Positions 30,772 through 39,251 of a DNA stretch of 40,129 bases are shown piece after piece. A program made the translations under genes and the position numbers. How positions within the stretch are numbered: position 1 is the stretch's first letter; the number at the start of each line of letters is the position of its first letter. Below the pieces are notes generated by a model. It had not been told where the DNA came from. It was given only the letters and a program-made list of their open reading frames with translations, and did not search any database. Where the stretch lies: the NCBI GenBank assembly GCA_964581355.1, contig CAZOOA010000021.1:1-40129 (forward strand), in the 5' to 3' direction. This stretch comes from CAZOOA01 sp964581355 (GTDB lineage Bacteria > Bacillota > Dethiobacteria > DTU022 > UBA8154).

Positions 30772-31641
30772 TCAGACTTCAATTTTTTTACGGATAAAAT
30801 AAAAAACCAGGTTGATCAGCAGCAGAATTAAAAGCAGGACCAGGCCTGCCCCATACAGGGCGTGGTAGTGCAGGGTGCCCAGGGGAGCAGATCCCATTTC
30901 CAGGGCGATCAAAGAAGGAATGGGCTTAACCCGTCCCCAGATAGATACAGGCATCAGGGGAGAATTGCCTACCACCATCATCACGGCCATGGTTTCTCCC
31001 ATGGCCCGGGCGGTCCCCAGGATTGCACCCGCAACGATTCCTGTCCTGGATGCCGGCAGGACCAGGTTCCGGATCATGTACCAGCGGGATACCCCCAGTG
31101 ACTTGGAGGTGATCACGTGCCTGCCTGCTGTATTATCCATGCTTTCCGTTGTTGTGGCGATAAGAAAAGGCAGGATCATCACAGCCAGGACAATGCCTCC
31201 TGCCAGCAGGGAATCCCCCGAACTGAGCTGAAAAGCTTGCTCCAGGAAAGGCAATAGAACGACCACCCCAACAAAGCCGTAGATCACCGAAGGGATGCCA
31301 GCCATGATGTCGATAAAAGGCCGCAATTTGCGCTTCAACATTTCCGGGCAGACCTGGGACAGGAAAAGGGAACACCCGATTCCTGCAGGCAGCGCTAAGA
31401 GCAGGGCTAAACCGGACAGCGCCAGGCTCGCTGATATTATGGGTAGCAGTCCGATACGCGGCGGGGTGGATACAGGCCGCCAATCCCGTCCCAGTAGAAA
31501 GTCAAGGGGGGCAACCTCGCTGAAAACAACCAGGCTTTCCCGGACGATGAAAATAATAATGAACAGTAAAATGAAGACAGCGGTAACAGTTAATCCTTTA
31601 ACTGTTACCGCAAAAATGTTGTCAGTAATTTTTTGCCACAT
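30772..31641 (-). CDS. pstC: Phosphate ABC transporter permease PstC
   Basis: A 289-residue permease with about six hydrophobic segments. Typical PstC blocks are FLLGRDWRPVSTPPRIGLLP (in order), FIDIMAGIPSVIYGFVG, ILPFLIATTTESM, and the coupling loop SKSLGVSRWYMIRNLVLPAS followed by GTARAMGETMAV. ATG 31641 follows AAGGGAAA. It lies 25 nt downstream of pstS. Confidence 0.93.
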   Translation of the reverse strand: MWQKITDNIFAVTVKGLTVTAVFILLFIIIFIVRESLVVFSEVAPLDFLLGRDWRPVSTPPRIGLLPIISASLALSGLALLLALPAGIGCSLFLSQVCPEMLKRKLRPFIDIMAGIPSVIYGFVGVVVLLPFLEQAFQLSSGDSLLAGGIVLAVMILPFLIATTTESMDNTAGRHVITSKSLGVSRWYMIRNLVLPASRTGIVAGAILGTARAMGETMAVMMVVGNSPLMPVSIWGRVKPIPSLIALEMGSAPLGTLHYHALYGAGLVLLLILLLINLVFYFIRKKIEV

Positions 31642-31666
31642 AGAAATTTCCCTTGTTTAGATGTAA

Positions 31667-32578
31667 TTAATTGGCAGGCAGGAAGCCCATCTCGCTGATA
31701 ATCTCTGTGCCGGTTTCTGATTTGAGATAATCCAGGAAAGCTTCTTCAGCCGTGGAAAGTTCACCGCTACGAACCAAAACCAGTGGGCGTGAAATGGGAT
31801 AGGTTCCATCCAGGATGTTTTCTGCCGATGGTTCAATGCCGTCGACTTTAAAAGCGACCAAGTCATCCTGGTGCTGGTCAGCCACCCCGTAAGAAGCATA
31901 GCCGATAGCCAAAGGATTTCCTACAAGCCTCTCCACCAGCCCGGTCATGGAAGGAACCTCGATGGCATCTACGCTTACCTCAACATCTCCCATAATCACA
32001 TTTTGAAAGACGCCGTGGGCGCCGCCCCCGACATCGCGGACCAGCAGAACAATTTCTTCATCACCGAGCGCCGGGTCAAATTCATTCCAGGAAGACACTT
32101 CATCAGAAAAAATGGTGCGCACTTCTTCTTTGGTCAGGTCATCTCGCTTTTGCCCCAGGGCATTGTCCTTATGGACTGCGACCAGCAGGGCGTCGATGCC
32201 CAGGAGGTATTCCTGGTAATCTTCAATTTCATCTCTTTCTTCATCCCGGGCACCCCGGGCCAGCATGCCAAAATGGGCTGTATTTTCGATTACTGCTTTG
32301 GCGCCCACCCCGGACCCGCCGGTGGAGACATTGATCTCAATGTCTTCTGCAGGCAGGCTATCATCCACCTGGTCCCAGGTGCCGTACTCATTTTGAAAGG
32401 TATCGGCAATTTGGGAAATGGTAGGGGCCAGGGTGGAAGATCCGGTGAAAAAGAGCTCTCCGTCAAACTCCATCCCGTCTGCATCGCCGGCAGCAGGTTC
32501 GCCGTTACCGCAACCGGCCATCAGGGATAGGGCAAGCAGCATAGAGCAGATGACCAAAAGAACAGTCTTTCTTTGCAA
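31667..32578 (-). CDS. pstS: Phosphate-binding lipoprotein PstS
   Basis: A 303-residue secreted lipoprotein, with lipobox LMAGC about 23 residues in. Phosphate-site motifs: FTGSSTLAPTI (the first anion-binding loop), STGGSGVGAKAVI (the TGGSG loop) and RDVGGGAHGVFQ, which aligns with the R-xxGSGT loop of PstS but is GGGAHG here. The start is TTG 32578 with GGAGGG upstream. It is first in pstSCAB. The roughly 100 nt upstream show no clear Pho repeat, unlike 20107-20123. Confidence 0.92.
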   Translation of the reverse strand: MQRKTVLLVICSMLLALSLMAGCGNGEPAAGDADGMEFDGELFFTGSSTLAPTISQIADTFQNEYGTWDQVDDSLPAEDIEINVSTGGSGVGAKAVIENTAHFGMLARGARDEERDEIEDYQEYLLGIDALLVAVHKDNALGQKRDDLTKEEVRTIFSDEVSSWNEFDPALGDEEIVLLVRDVGGGAHGVFQNVIMGDVEVSVDAIEVPSMTGLVERLVGNPLAIGYASYGVADQHQDDLVAFKVDGIEPSAENILDGTYPISRPLVLVRSGELSTAEEAFLDYLKSETGTEIISEMGFLPAN

Positions 32579-32883
32579 GGTAAAACCCTCCTCTTTTTTT
32601 TGCTGTTTTTCTCTTTATTATTGTCTTTATCACTCGAGTAATGGTGCACCGCTATTAAGAATAACAGGTTAGCATAAGTTTTCCCAATACAAATAATCTA
32701 TAGTAACTTGCTATGTCATAGAAAGGACCAATAGTTCCTATATGCCAGCTGGCGCGAAACTGTGGGACCTGTTCTGCCACTTTCGCGCCTGGTCCCTTAC
32801 TCTGCCCTGGACGCGTCAGAACACTCCCTGCAGCTTCACTTAAAAAAACTATGAGCACAAATACTTCTTGTTTAGCTTTCTTT
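32579..32883. other. Intergenic region before pstS with a large inverted repeat
   Basis: The 305 bases between pstS and the activase gene contain no gene. The main feature is the hairpin at 32751-32789. Upstream of pstS no strong -35/-10 pair or Pho-box repeat is evident on the minus strand. Confidence 0.5.
32751..32796. repeat. Inverted repeat with two alternative pairings
   Basis: GGCGCGAAA (32751-32759) pairs perfectly with TTTCGCGCC (32781-32789), extended inside by GTGG/CCAC (32762-32765/32777-32780) across a 2-nt bulge. GGGACC (32764-32769) could instead pair with GGTCCC (32791-32796). It lies 3' of the double-cubane operon and may end its transcript, although no T tract follows. Confidence 0.5.
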
Positions 32884-33651
32884 TTAGCTTTCTTGAGCTG
32901 CCGTCAGCGCCGCCCCCAGGGCGCCGGTGAACTGGCAGTCTTTTAGGACGACCACAGGGCAGCCCAGCTCCTGGACAAGGGCACGTTCCACGCCTTGGTT
33001 TAAGGCTACGCCACCGGTAAAAGCCACTATTTCTTTGACCCCCAGCCTTCTGGCCATGGAGGCCACACGTTTGCCCACGGACTGGTGCAGCCCGGCGATG
33101 ATGCCTCCTGTGGACATGCCCCGGGCCAGCAGGCCAATAATCTCCGATTCTGCAAACACGGTACACATGCTGTTGACTGTCACATGTTCCCCGGGAGCTT
33201 CCAATTCCCCCAGTTGCCCCACATCCATGCCCAGGGTATTGGCCATCACCTGCAGGAAACGTCCTGTCCCGGCGGCACATTTGTCATTCATGGCAAAGTC
33301 CAACACTTTGCCATGTTCGTTTATACGGATCACTTTGCTGTCCTGCCCGCCGATATCCACGATGGTGTTTGCCCCTGGTAGGAGATGAGCCACGCCCCGG
33401 GCGTGGCAGCTAATCTCTGTCACCTTGCGGTCCGCTTGATCAAAGGCCACCCTGCCGTATCCTGTGACCACAATCCCGCCAAGCTGTGACCGGGTCAGGC
33501 CCGACTGCTGCAGCAGGTCGTTTAGCAGTTTTCGTCCGGCGTCCCGGGGACTCCACCCGGTAGGTATTACAGTTTTATATATGTCTTTTCCGTTAAGCAG
33601 GACTCCTTTAGCAGCAACGGAGCCCAGGTCGATTCCCACCGCGATCATCAT
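32884..33651 (-). CDS. ATP-dependent activase of the 2-hydroxyacyl-CoA dehydratase/double-cubane reductase family
   Basis: A 255-residue ASKHA-fold ATPase (BadF/BadG/BcrA/HgdC type) that donates electrons to its partner with ATP hydrolysis. GIDLGSVAAKG (residues 6-16) and DIGGQDSKVI are the nucleotide loops, FTGGVALN the C-terminal loop. C in MNDKCAAGTGRF and C in NSMCTVFAESE bind the [4Fe-4S] cluster shared across the homodimer. ATG 33651 has GGAGAT upstream and overlaps the reductase gene by 44 bases in another frame. Together they match the DCCP and DCCP-R pair described from Carboxydothermus. Confidence 0.93.
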   Translation of the reverse strand: MMIAVGIDLGSVAAKGVLLNGKDIYKTVIPTGWSPRDAGRKLLNDLLQQSGLTRSQLGGIVVTGYGRVAFDQADRKVTEISCHARGVAHLLPGANTIVDIGGQDSKVIRINEHGKVLDFAMNDKCAAGTGRFLQVMANTLGMDVGQLGELEAPGEHVTVNSMCTVFAESEIIGLLARGMSTGGIIAGLHQSVGKRVASMARRLGVKEIVAFTGGVALNQGVERALVQELGCPVVVLKDCQFTGALGAALTAAQES

Positions 33652-34777
33652 TTATCATCTCCAGCATGGATTCAATACGCACTTTTAAGCTTTCTTCATC
33701 GGAAGAGGAGTAATCGGTTTCAAGCTGCAGGTAGGGCAGGCCTTTTTTCTCAGCGAGCTTTTTAATATCATAGGCCTCGATGTTGTAGGTGTGGCAGGCC
33801 TGCCAGGTTAAATCGATGATCCCCTCTGCCCGAAACTCGTCCAGCATACGTCCCACCAAGTCCATGCGGTACGGATTGGGACTCATGCAGGAACAGGGGA
33901 TTTGCACATACTTGTGGGCCAGGGCCACGATGGGATCTTCGTAACGGGTATCTGTCAACAGTTCCAGCGTCTTATAGCCGGTGCAGTTTTCCATGGCGAC
34001 TACGTGGCCACCCAGTTCTTCTGTGATGCGGATAACTTTTTCAGAGCCCAGCCCTACCGGGCAACCGGTCAGGATAATGCGCGGCCCTGAGGTTTGTTTT
34101 AGTTTTTTTTGTGAGAGTTCGTCTTTCATGGCTTTAAGTTTTTCCACGACTTCGGCTTTATCATAGCTGAAACCGGCAGACCACACCACTGTTAACAGGT
34201 CCAGCCCCGTCATCACGGGCGGGTCACTTTGATTCAGATCACTGATTTCTTTGAGCATTTTTTTCTCTTCATTGACCAGTTCAATAGCTTTCCAAATATC
34301 TGCATCGTTAATTTCCAAACCCAGGTCTTGCTCCATCCGGGTGCGCAGCTTGCGTATTTCGTCGACCCACATGTCCAGGGAAGCCCCTTCTTTTTCCGTA
34401 TGCGGCAGCTGCATCACATGGATTGGCTTGAGCTCCTGCATGATTTCAAACATTTTCTTTTTTCCGTCGCATGTTGTTTCCCCGACGACCAAATCAGAAA
34501 GGGAGAAAAAAGGGCAGGTGTCTGTTACTGCAAAGCCATATGAAGACTTGATCAGGGGGCATAAATTGCGGGGCAGCACTTCTTCCGCTGTGGAGATGGG
34601 TTCATCTTTGGTCCCGCAAAGTCCTACAGGAATGGCGCCCCCGGCAATGACCAGTTCTTGGGGGCAAAAAGTACAGTAAATTCCCACCACCTTGGTCCCG
34701 TCTTTTCTCAATTCCAGCAGTTTTTCCACGGTTTGGGCGCGTATGTCCGCAAAAGTGTCAACCATTTCTTTTGTCAT
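33608..34777 (-). CDS. Double-cubane-cluster anaerobic reductase (2-hydroxyacyl-CoA dehydratase D family)
   Basis: A 389-residue iron-sulfur reductase. Cysteines C35, C38, C73, C88 and C103 (YCTFCPQE, NLCPL, TDTCPFF, GETTCDGKKKMFE) lie where the family binds its cluster, and further cysteines occur in ENCTGYKT and CSCMSPNPYR. The GETTCDGKKK block is diagnostic. In the DCCP type a [8Fe-9S] double cubane accepts electrons from the activase and reduces small molecules such as acetylene; the natural substrate is unknown. It is a single subunit rather than the A/B pair of true dehydratases, which favours DCCP. ATG 34777 has GGAGAGGAG upstream. The two-gene operon has no acyl-CoA genes beside it. 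Confidence 0.9.
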   Translation of the reverse strand: MTKEMVDTFADIRAQTVEKLLELRKDGTKVVGIYCTFCPQELVIAGGAIPVGLCGTKDEPISTAEEVLPRNLCPLIKSSYGFAVTDTCPFFSLSDLVVGETTCDGKKKMFEIMQELKPIHVMQLPHTEKEGASLDMWVDEIRKLRTRMEQDLGLEINDADIWKAIELVNEEKKMLKEISDLNQSDPPVMTGLDLLTVVWSAGFSYDKAEVVEKLKAMKDELSQKKLKQTSGPRIILTGCPVGLGSEKVIRITEELGGHVVAMENCTGYKTLELLTDTRYEDPIVALAHKYVQIPCSCMSPNPYRMDLVGRMLDEFRAEGIIDLTWQACHTYNIEAYDIKKLAEKKGLPYLQLETDYSSSDEESLKVRIESMLEMINDDRGGNRPGLRCC

Positions 34778-35200
34778 TCAGCTTTCTCCTCTCCTGGGTA
34801 AAGGGTGTTATACAAGGAATCCATCCTTGAGCATACCAAAACAATATTTGGCTGCCTAATACATATTTTCTATAATAATGAGGGCTTTCAATGGAAACAT
34901 CTATACTACAAATTGTGTCAATAGTATTCGGGTAAAGTATAGAAAAAAACTATTGGTTTCAATGTGGAAGTCAAGTTTATAATTTATAAGGGACGATTGA
35001 TGTGAAAGCGGTAGCTGTTTGTTTCACCGCTTAAGAAAATAATTCACAAGGAAGATTTCTTCTTATTGTGAGAAACTTTGCTCTAGAAGCCTTTCGGTTT
35101 GAAATGCTCCTCAGTGCACATCCAGAAAAGGAATATGACTTGATAAAGAAAAAAGGAAAGCGTTTTTGGCATATTTTATAATTTTAAGGAGGTTTTCATA
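34778..35200. other. Divergent intergenic region between the double-cubane operon and yedF
   Basis: 423 AT-rich bases with no gene. A fair plus-strand promoter, TTGGCT (34848-34853), 17 nt, TATAAT (34871-34876), would give yedF a leader of about 320 nt. Within it GTGAAA (35002-35007)/TTTCAC (35022-35027) and GCGGT (35008-35012)/ACCGC (35026-35030) are overlapping, mutually exclusive stems. I recognise no known riboswitch. Confidence 0.4.
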
Positions 35201-35866
35201 GTGGGGGTTTATCAAACAATTGACAACCGCGGGCTAAGCTGCCCCCAACCGGTTGTAAACACAAAAAAAACCCTGGACGATGCGGCGGGTAGTTTGGCTG
35301 CGGGTCAGTCAGTAGTTTCCATCGTGGATAACGAAACGGCACTAGCAAATGTGCAGCGCCTGGTGAAAAAAGCGGGATACCAGGCTTCGGTGGAGAAGAA
35401 AAAGGACGGGATTTATATTTCCATTGCTTCCGGTGAACCTGGAGAGCCCGGCCAGCCTGCACAGTCGGCTGAACATCTTGAATACGAGACGCTGACCTGC
35501 GACTGCCAAATACCTTCCGGTCACCAGCCCGAAGTGGTGTTCCTGGTTACTTCCAATTTACTGGGGCAGGGCCATGAAGAGTTGGGCAAGCTGCTAATGA
35601 CCAGTTTTTTTAATACCTTTTTAGACGGAGAACAGTTTCCTTCAAAAATTCTTTTCATGAACAGCGGTGTCTATCTTACTGTGGAGGGCAGCACGGTGTT
35701 GGAAAGCTTAAGCCGGATGGCACAGAACGGTGTGGAAATCCTCTCCTGCGGCACCTGCCTGGATTATTACGGTTTAAAAGAACAGCTCAGGGTTGGCGAA
35801 GTTACCAACATGTATGATACCGTTGAGACCCTGGTAAGTCCATATTACCGGTATGTAACTGTTTAA
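35201..35866 (+). CDS. yedF: YedF, TusA-like sulfurtransferase fused to a DsrE-like domain (selenium metabolism)
   Basis: A 221-residue two-domain protein. Residues 1-75 are a TusA/SirA domain with DNRGLSCPQPVVNTKK (C14 in the CPxP motif, the persulfide or selenide carrier residue). Residues 95-221 are a DsrE/F-like domain with SNLLGQGHEELGKLL and ILSCGTCLDYYGL (C183, C186). The extra cysteines C100 and C102 are in LTCDCQ. This architecture is called the sulfurtransferase-like selenium metabolism protein YedF and co-occurs with selenium-dependent molybdenum hydroxylases. GTG 35201 follows AAGGAGG. The next gene is a DUF3343 protein. Confidence 0.92.
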   Translation: MGVYQTIDNRGLSCPQPVVNTKKTLDDAAGSLAAGQSVVSIVDNETALANVQRLVKKAGYQASVEKKKDGIYISIASGEPGEPGQPAQSAEHLEYETLTCDCQIPSGHQPEVVFLVTSNLLGQGHEELGKLLMTSFFNTFLDGEQFPSKILFMNSGVYLTVEGSTVLESLSRMAQNGVEILSCGTCLDYYGLKEQLRVGEVTNMYDTVETLVSPYYRYVTV

Positions 35867-35889
35867 CCATGATTACTGAAGGGATGAAA

Positions 35890-36132
35890 ATGGAACTGAA
35901 CTGCTATTTCACTTTTTCTACCGTACACCTGGCTCTTAGAGCCGAGAGTGTTTTAAAAGGGATCGCCTGCTCATTCCGCTTGATTCCGGTGCCGCGGTTT
36001 TTAAGCTCCAACTGCGGCGTTGCCCTGCAGTGCCGAAGTGAAGAAGCGGATACGATTAAGAGCGCCCTGGAGCAAAACCGTGTATCCTTTGAGCTGATGC
36101 ATATAGTAGATGAAAACGAGTCAAGTCATTAA
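35890..36132 (+). CDS. DUF3343 putative Se/S carrier-like protein
   Basis: An 80-residue protein with the DUF3343 pattern: FTFSTVHLALRAESVLK, RLIPVPRFLSSNCGVALQC (cysteines about 41 and 47) and a short C-terminal strand. The family is proposed to act with YedF in selenium or sulfur delivery, from genome context rather than biochemistry. ATG 35890 is preferred because GAAGGG ends 6 nt before it; ATG 35869 would add seven residues. It is cotranscribed with yedF and followed by a strong terminator. Confidence 0.85.
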   Translation: MELNCYFTFSTVHLALRAESVLKGIACSFRLIPVPRFLSSNCGVALQCRSEEADTIKSALEQNRVSFELMHIVDENESSH

Positions 36133-36160
36133 GAGATACTCTTATTTGGTTTCCTTGCAA

Positions 36161-36187
36161 AGGCCGCCCGATAAGCGGCTTTTTTTA
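36161..36187 (+). terminator. Intrinsic terminator after yedF-DUF3343
   Basis: GCCGC (36163-36167) with GCGGC (36175-36179), extended by a G-T wobble and an A-T pair, has a 7-nt loop and is followed by seven T (36180-36186). It sits 30 nt after the DUF3343 stop. Confidence 0.88.
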
Positions 36188-36480
36188 TGGGATATCCAAG
36201 AAGATTAGCTACAGCATCAGGTTGGAGAAAATGTTTTAGGGTAGCGAGCAGCAATTGCGACAGTTTTTTTCTGTATATTTTCCAGCTAAACACATTAGTA
36301 CAGGGAAGCTGACTTCTACAACGCCGTATAGATGGTATCTATTTGAAAGTAATAGTGTATTGCAATTACCAATTTGACATTAACGTGTTATCACATTAAA
36401 ATCATTCTTGTTTATATGTTGATGATATAGTTGCGATCAGCATGATCAGGCAATGAAAGCAAGAGTTGGAGGAACTAAAC
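36188..36480. other. Intergenic region upstream of the ABC importer
   Basis: About 290 bases without a gene. Apart from the promoter and operator at 36374-36402 it is AT-rich and unstructured. It marks a change from the GC-richer genes to the left to a visibly AT-richer importer operon. Confidence 0.5.
36374..36402 (+). promoter_or_regulatory. Consensus promoter with palindromic operator in the spacer
   Basis: TTGACA (36374-36379), 17 nt, TAAAAT (36397-36402). The spacer and -10 edge are covered by an inverted repeat, TTAACGTG-TTAT-CACATTAA (36380-36399, one mismatch in 8). A dimeric regulator bound there would block RNA polymerase. The half-site GTG/CAC with A/T flanks resembles CRP/FNR-type or small-repressor sites; the regulator is unknown. 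Confidence 0.7.
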
Positions 36481-37293
36481 TTGACATTCCACCGCAATTT
36501 AGAGGCGGAAGAAAGCAAATTTTTAGTGGAAAAGTTGGAGTGCACTTTCTTTTCACAAAATGACGAACCGGTTCATGTCCTGCGTGATGTGAACTTTTTT
36601 GTTAGGCCGTTTGAGTTTGTTTCAGTGGTTGGGCCAAGTGGTTGTGGTAAAAGCACCCTGTTGAACATTATGTCGGGACTTTTAAAGCCACAATCTGGCG
36701 TGGTCAAGCTTGATGGCAAACCATTGGACAAAATTACGCCCCGCATTGGTTACATTTCCCAGTCAGATTCTTTGCTGCCTTGGAGGACGGCACTGGCTAA
36801 TGTGGAGCTTGGAATGGAGATCAGACATTTACCTAAGAGACAACGACGGGATAAGGCTTTGGAATTAATCGAGCAAGCCGAGTTGTCAGGTTTTGAGGAT
36901 GCTTATCCCTATCAGCTTTCCGGGGGTATGCGCAAGCGAGTTGATATTATTAAAGTCCTGGCTATTGAGCCGGAAATAATTTTTATGGATGAACCTTTTG
37001 CTTCCCTTGATGTATTTACGCGAGAGATGTTACAGAGATATATTTTATCTTTATGGCAGTCAACAAACAGGACAATTCTGTTTGTAACGCATGATTTGAC
37101 AGAGGCTATCATGCTGGCAGACCGTGTTATGATTTTGACAAAGAGGCCGGCGACAGTAAAATCAGAGCATATTATCGACCTGCCACGACCACGCTTACCA
37201 GCTGATCTGCGGTTTGATCCGAAGTTTATCGAATTGCACAGGCACATTTGGGATGATTTAAAAGGTGAAGTGGAAATGCAGGTGAAACCATGA
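36481..37293 (+). CDS. NitT/TauT-family ABC transporter ATPase
   Basis: A 270-residue ABC ATPase of the nitrate/sulfonate/taurine group (SsuB/TauB-like). Walker A GPSGCGKST, Q loop ISQSDSLLPWRTALANVELG, signature LSGGMRKRVDI, Walker B IIFMDEPFASLD, switch VTHDLTEAIMLADRV. TTG 36481 lies 8 nt after GGAGG; an in-frame TTG at 36466 overlaps that site. The stop overlaps the permease ATG. The substrate cannot be deduced from the ATPase. Confidence 0.92.
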   Translation: MTFHRNLEAEESKFLVEKLECTFFSQNDEPVHVLRDVNFFVRPFEFVSVVGPSGCGKSTLLNIMSGLLKPQSGVVKLDGKPLDKITPRIGYISQSDSLLPWRTALANVELGMEIRHLPKRQRRDKALELIEQAELSGFEDAYPYQLSGGMRKRVDIIKVLAIEPEIIFMDEPFASLDVFTREMLQRYILSLWQSTNRTILFVTHDLTEAIMLADRVMILTKRPATVKSEHIIDLPRPRLPADLRFDPKFIELHRHIWDDLKGEVEMQVKP

Positions 37294-38075
37294 CTAAAAA
37301 CAGTGCTGGAATGCAGGCAGCTTTGAGGATAGCATTGGTCCTGTTTATATTGGGAGTATGGGAGTTAATGGTCTTCAGGGGCTTGTTAAATCCTTTTTAC
37401 ACCAGCCATCCCGCCGGCATCTTTGAAGACTTGGTTGCTTTTTACAGCAGCGGTGATTTGGTGAGACATACAAGTGTAACGCTTAGCCAGGCAATGTTGG
37501 GACTTTTTTTTGGCACAATTATCGGTATAATATCGGCTTTTGTTTTGGGTTTATTCGATATATTTGGGAAAGTGCTTGAGCCACTCATTACGGCGCTGTA
37601 TGGCATACCCAAGCTGGCACTGGCACCTGTTTTTGTGCTTTGGTTTGGGCTGGGAAGCGAATCAAAGATTATCTTAGCCAGCTTGCTGGTATTCTTTCTG
37701 GTATTTTTCAGCACTTATGGCGGAATTAAGAATGTTGACCGTAACATTCTTACATCAGTAAGGTTAATGGGGGCTTCACAGATGCAGTTAGTTACTAAAG
37801 TCATCCTGCCTTCTGTTGTCCCCTGGATTCTTGCAGGTGTTCGTGGTGGCCTGGGTGCTTCTCTGATTGGCTCAATTGTTGGGGAATATATGGGAGCCAG
37901 TGCAGGACTGGGGTGGATGATTTCTTATGCTACCAATTTTTTCAGGGTGGATCGAGTCATGTCCTGCATATTTATCCTGTTTTTTATAGGCATAGTTTTT
38001 AATATGGCTCTAAAATATACCGAAAAAGTTTTGCTCAAGTGGAGACCACCGGTAGATTACGGCGGAACACTGTAA
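37290..38075 (+). CDS. NitT/TauT-family ABC transporter permease
   Basis: A 261-residue permease of the SsuC/TauC type with about six hydrophobic segments. The family blocks YGIPKLALAPVFVLWFGLG and the coupling loop LMGASQMQLVTKVILPSVVP are present, then GASLIGSIVGEYMGASAGLG (in order). It overlaps the ATPase gene by four bases (ATGA). It is followed 66 nt later by the binding protein. Confidence 0.92.
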   Translation: MTKNSAGMQAALRIALVLFILGVWELMVFRGLLNPFYTSHPAGIFEDLVAFYSSGDLVRHTSVTLSQAMLGLFFGTIIGIISAFVLGLFDIFGKVLEPLITALYGIPKLALAPVFVLWFGLGSESKIILASLLVFFLVFFSTYGGIKNVDRNILTSVRLMGASQMQLVTKVILPSVVPWILAGVRGGLGASLIGSIVGEYMGASAGLGWMISYATNFFRVDRVMSCIFILFFIGIVFNMALKYTEKVLLKWRPPVDYGGTL

Positions 38076-38141
38076 TAACACTCCGGGTTTTCGCAGGCTG
38101 GCTTTGAATGCCTGTAAATATTATAAAGGGGGAAGACTAGG

Positions 38142-39197
38142 TTGAGAAAAAAATGGTTACTGGTTTTTATTTTCGGTTTGATGTTGACAGTTTTATTAGC
38201 GGCATGTGGTGGACAGGGGCAGCCGGGAGACCAGACACAAGCAGGGCAGGAAAAAGAAGCAGACCCAGAAGGGACAGAGGAAGAGTTGACTGAATTGACG
38301 GTAGCAGAATTACGCAGTGAGTTCTGGCTGCCAGCATACCTGGCGGAAACGCTGGGATATTATGAAGAGGAAGGTCTGAAAATAAATTTTGTAACAACAA
38401 AAGACGGGCCAGAGGCCTTCCAGGGTATGCATGCGGGAAGTGCCGACTTTACAATGCTCAGTACTGAGCCGGTCTTTAGGGCACAGGACCAGGGCCTGGA
38501 ATCTATAATTATTATGTCTACATTAACTCAAAAGCCATATATGTTTGTTGGGGCACCAGATATTACAGAAGTAGAGCAGCTGAAAGGTAAAAACGTCTTT
38601 GCCGGCATGCCTGGATCAGCTCCATATTCCTTTGCCTTGGCAATATTTGAGAAGGCTGGCATGTCAGAAGGAGATGTTTCTTGGGCAGATATGCAATATG
38701 GAGCGTCTCTTGGTGCGCTGGAGCAGGGTCATGTTGATGCGATCTATATAAGCTCTATTAATAAGGAAGAAGTGGAAGCAATCGGTGCCAATATCCTGGT
38801 CGATGTGTCTGATCCGGAACAGCATGAAGAGTTGTATGGGACATCCAGGTATGAGTCATCAATTATTACTGCTACCAAGGAATTTGTGGATAACAACCCT
38901 GAGAAAATCCAGAAGTTTGCCAATGCAGTCGTAAGGGCTATGATCTGGATGGATCAAAACAGCGATGAAGATGTTGCTGAAATGACGGGAGAACTATTCG
39001 AGGCAGCAAACATAACAGCAGACAGGATCAGCTACCTGCGTCCGGTTGTTTCAAAGGATGGCTTTATTACAGAAGAGGGCCATGAGACCATCGTGGAGTT
39101 TTGCTTGAAAGAAGGGATTATTGACAGCCCTATCCCTTACGACGAAGTTTATGACATGTCATTTATTATAAACGCTTTTGAGAAATACAAGGAATAG
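38142..39197 (+). CDS. NMT1/THI5-like substrate-binding lipoprotein
   Basis: A 351-residue secreted lipoprotein (lipobox LLAACGG, Cys about 22) with a Gln/Glu-rich linker and an NMT1/SsuA-like fold: LRSEFWLPAYLAETLGYYEE, LKINFVTTKDGPEAFQGMHA (in order), DFTMLSTEPVF and GKNVFAGMPGSAPYSFALA. This family binds thiamine precursors, riboflavin, sulfonates, nitrate or small heterocycles. The start is TTG 38142 with AAAGGGGG upstream. Together with the preceding ATPase and permease it forms a complete importer. The adjacent TudS-related gene suggests a thio-substituted ligand (inference). Confidence 0.9.
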   Translation: MRKKWLLVFIFGLMLTVLLAACGGQGQPGDQTQAGQEKEADPEGTEEELTELTVAELRSEFWLPAYLAETLGYYEEEGLKINFVTTKDGPEAFQGMHAGSADFTMLSTEPVFRAQDQGLESIIIMSTLTQKPYMFVGAPDITEVEQLKGKNVFAGMPGSAPYSFALAIFEKAGMSEGDVSWADMQYGASLGALEQGHVDAIYISSINKEEVEAIGANILVDVSDPEQHEELYGTSRYESSIITATKEFVDNNPEKIQKFANAVVRAMIWMDQNSDEDVAEMTGELFEAANITADRISYLRPVVSKDGFITEEGHETIVEFCLKEGIIDSPIPYDEVYDMSFIINAFEKYKE

Positions 39198-39251
39198 CCA
39201 GCCCGGTAGATACATGAACCAATAAAAAAAGAAAGCAAAGGTGGGAAAGAC

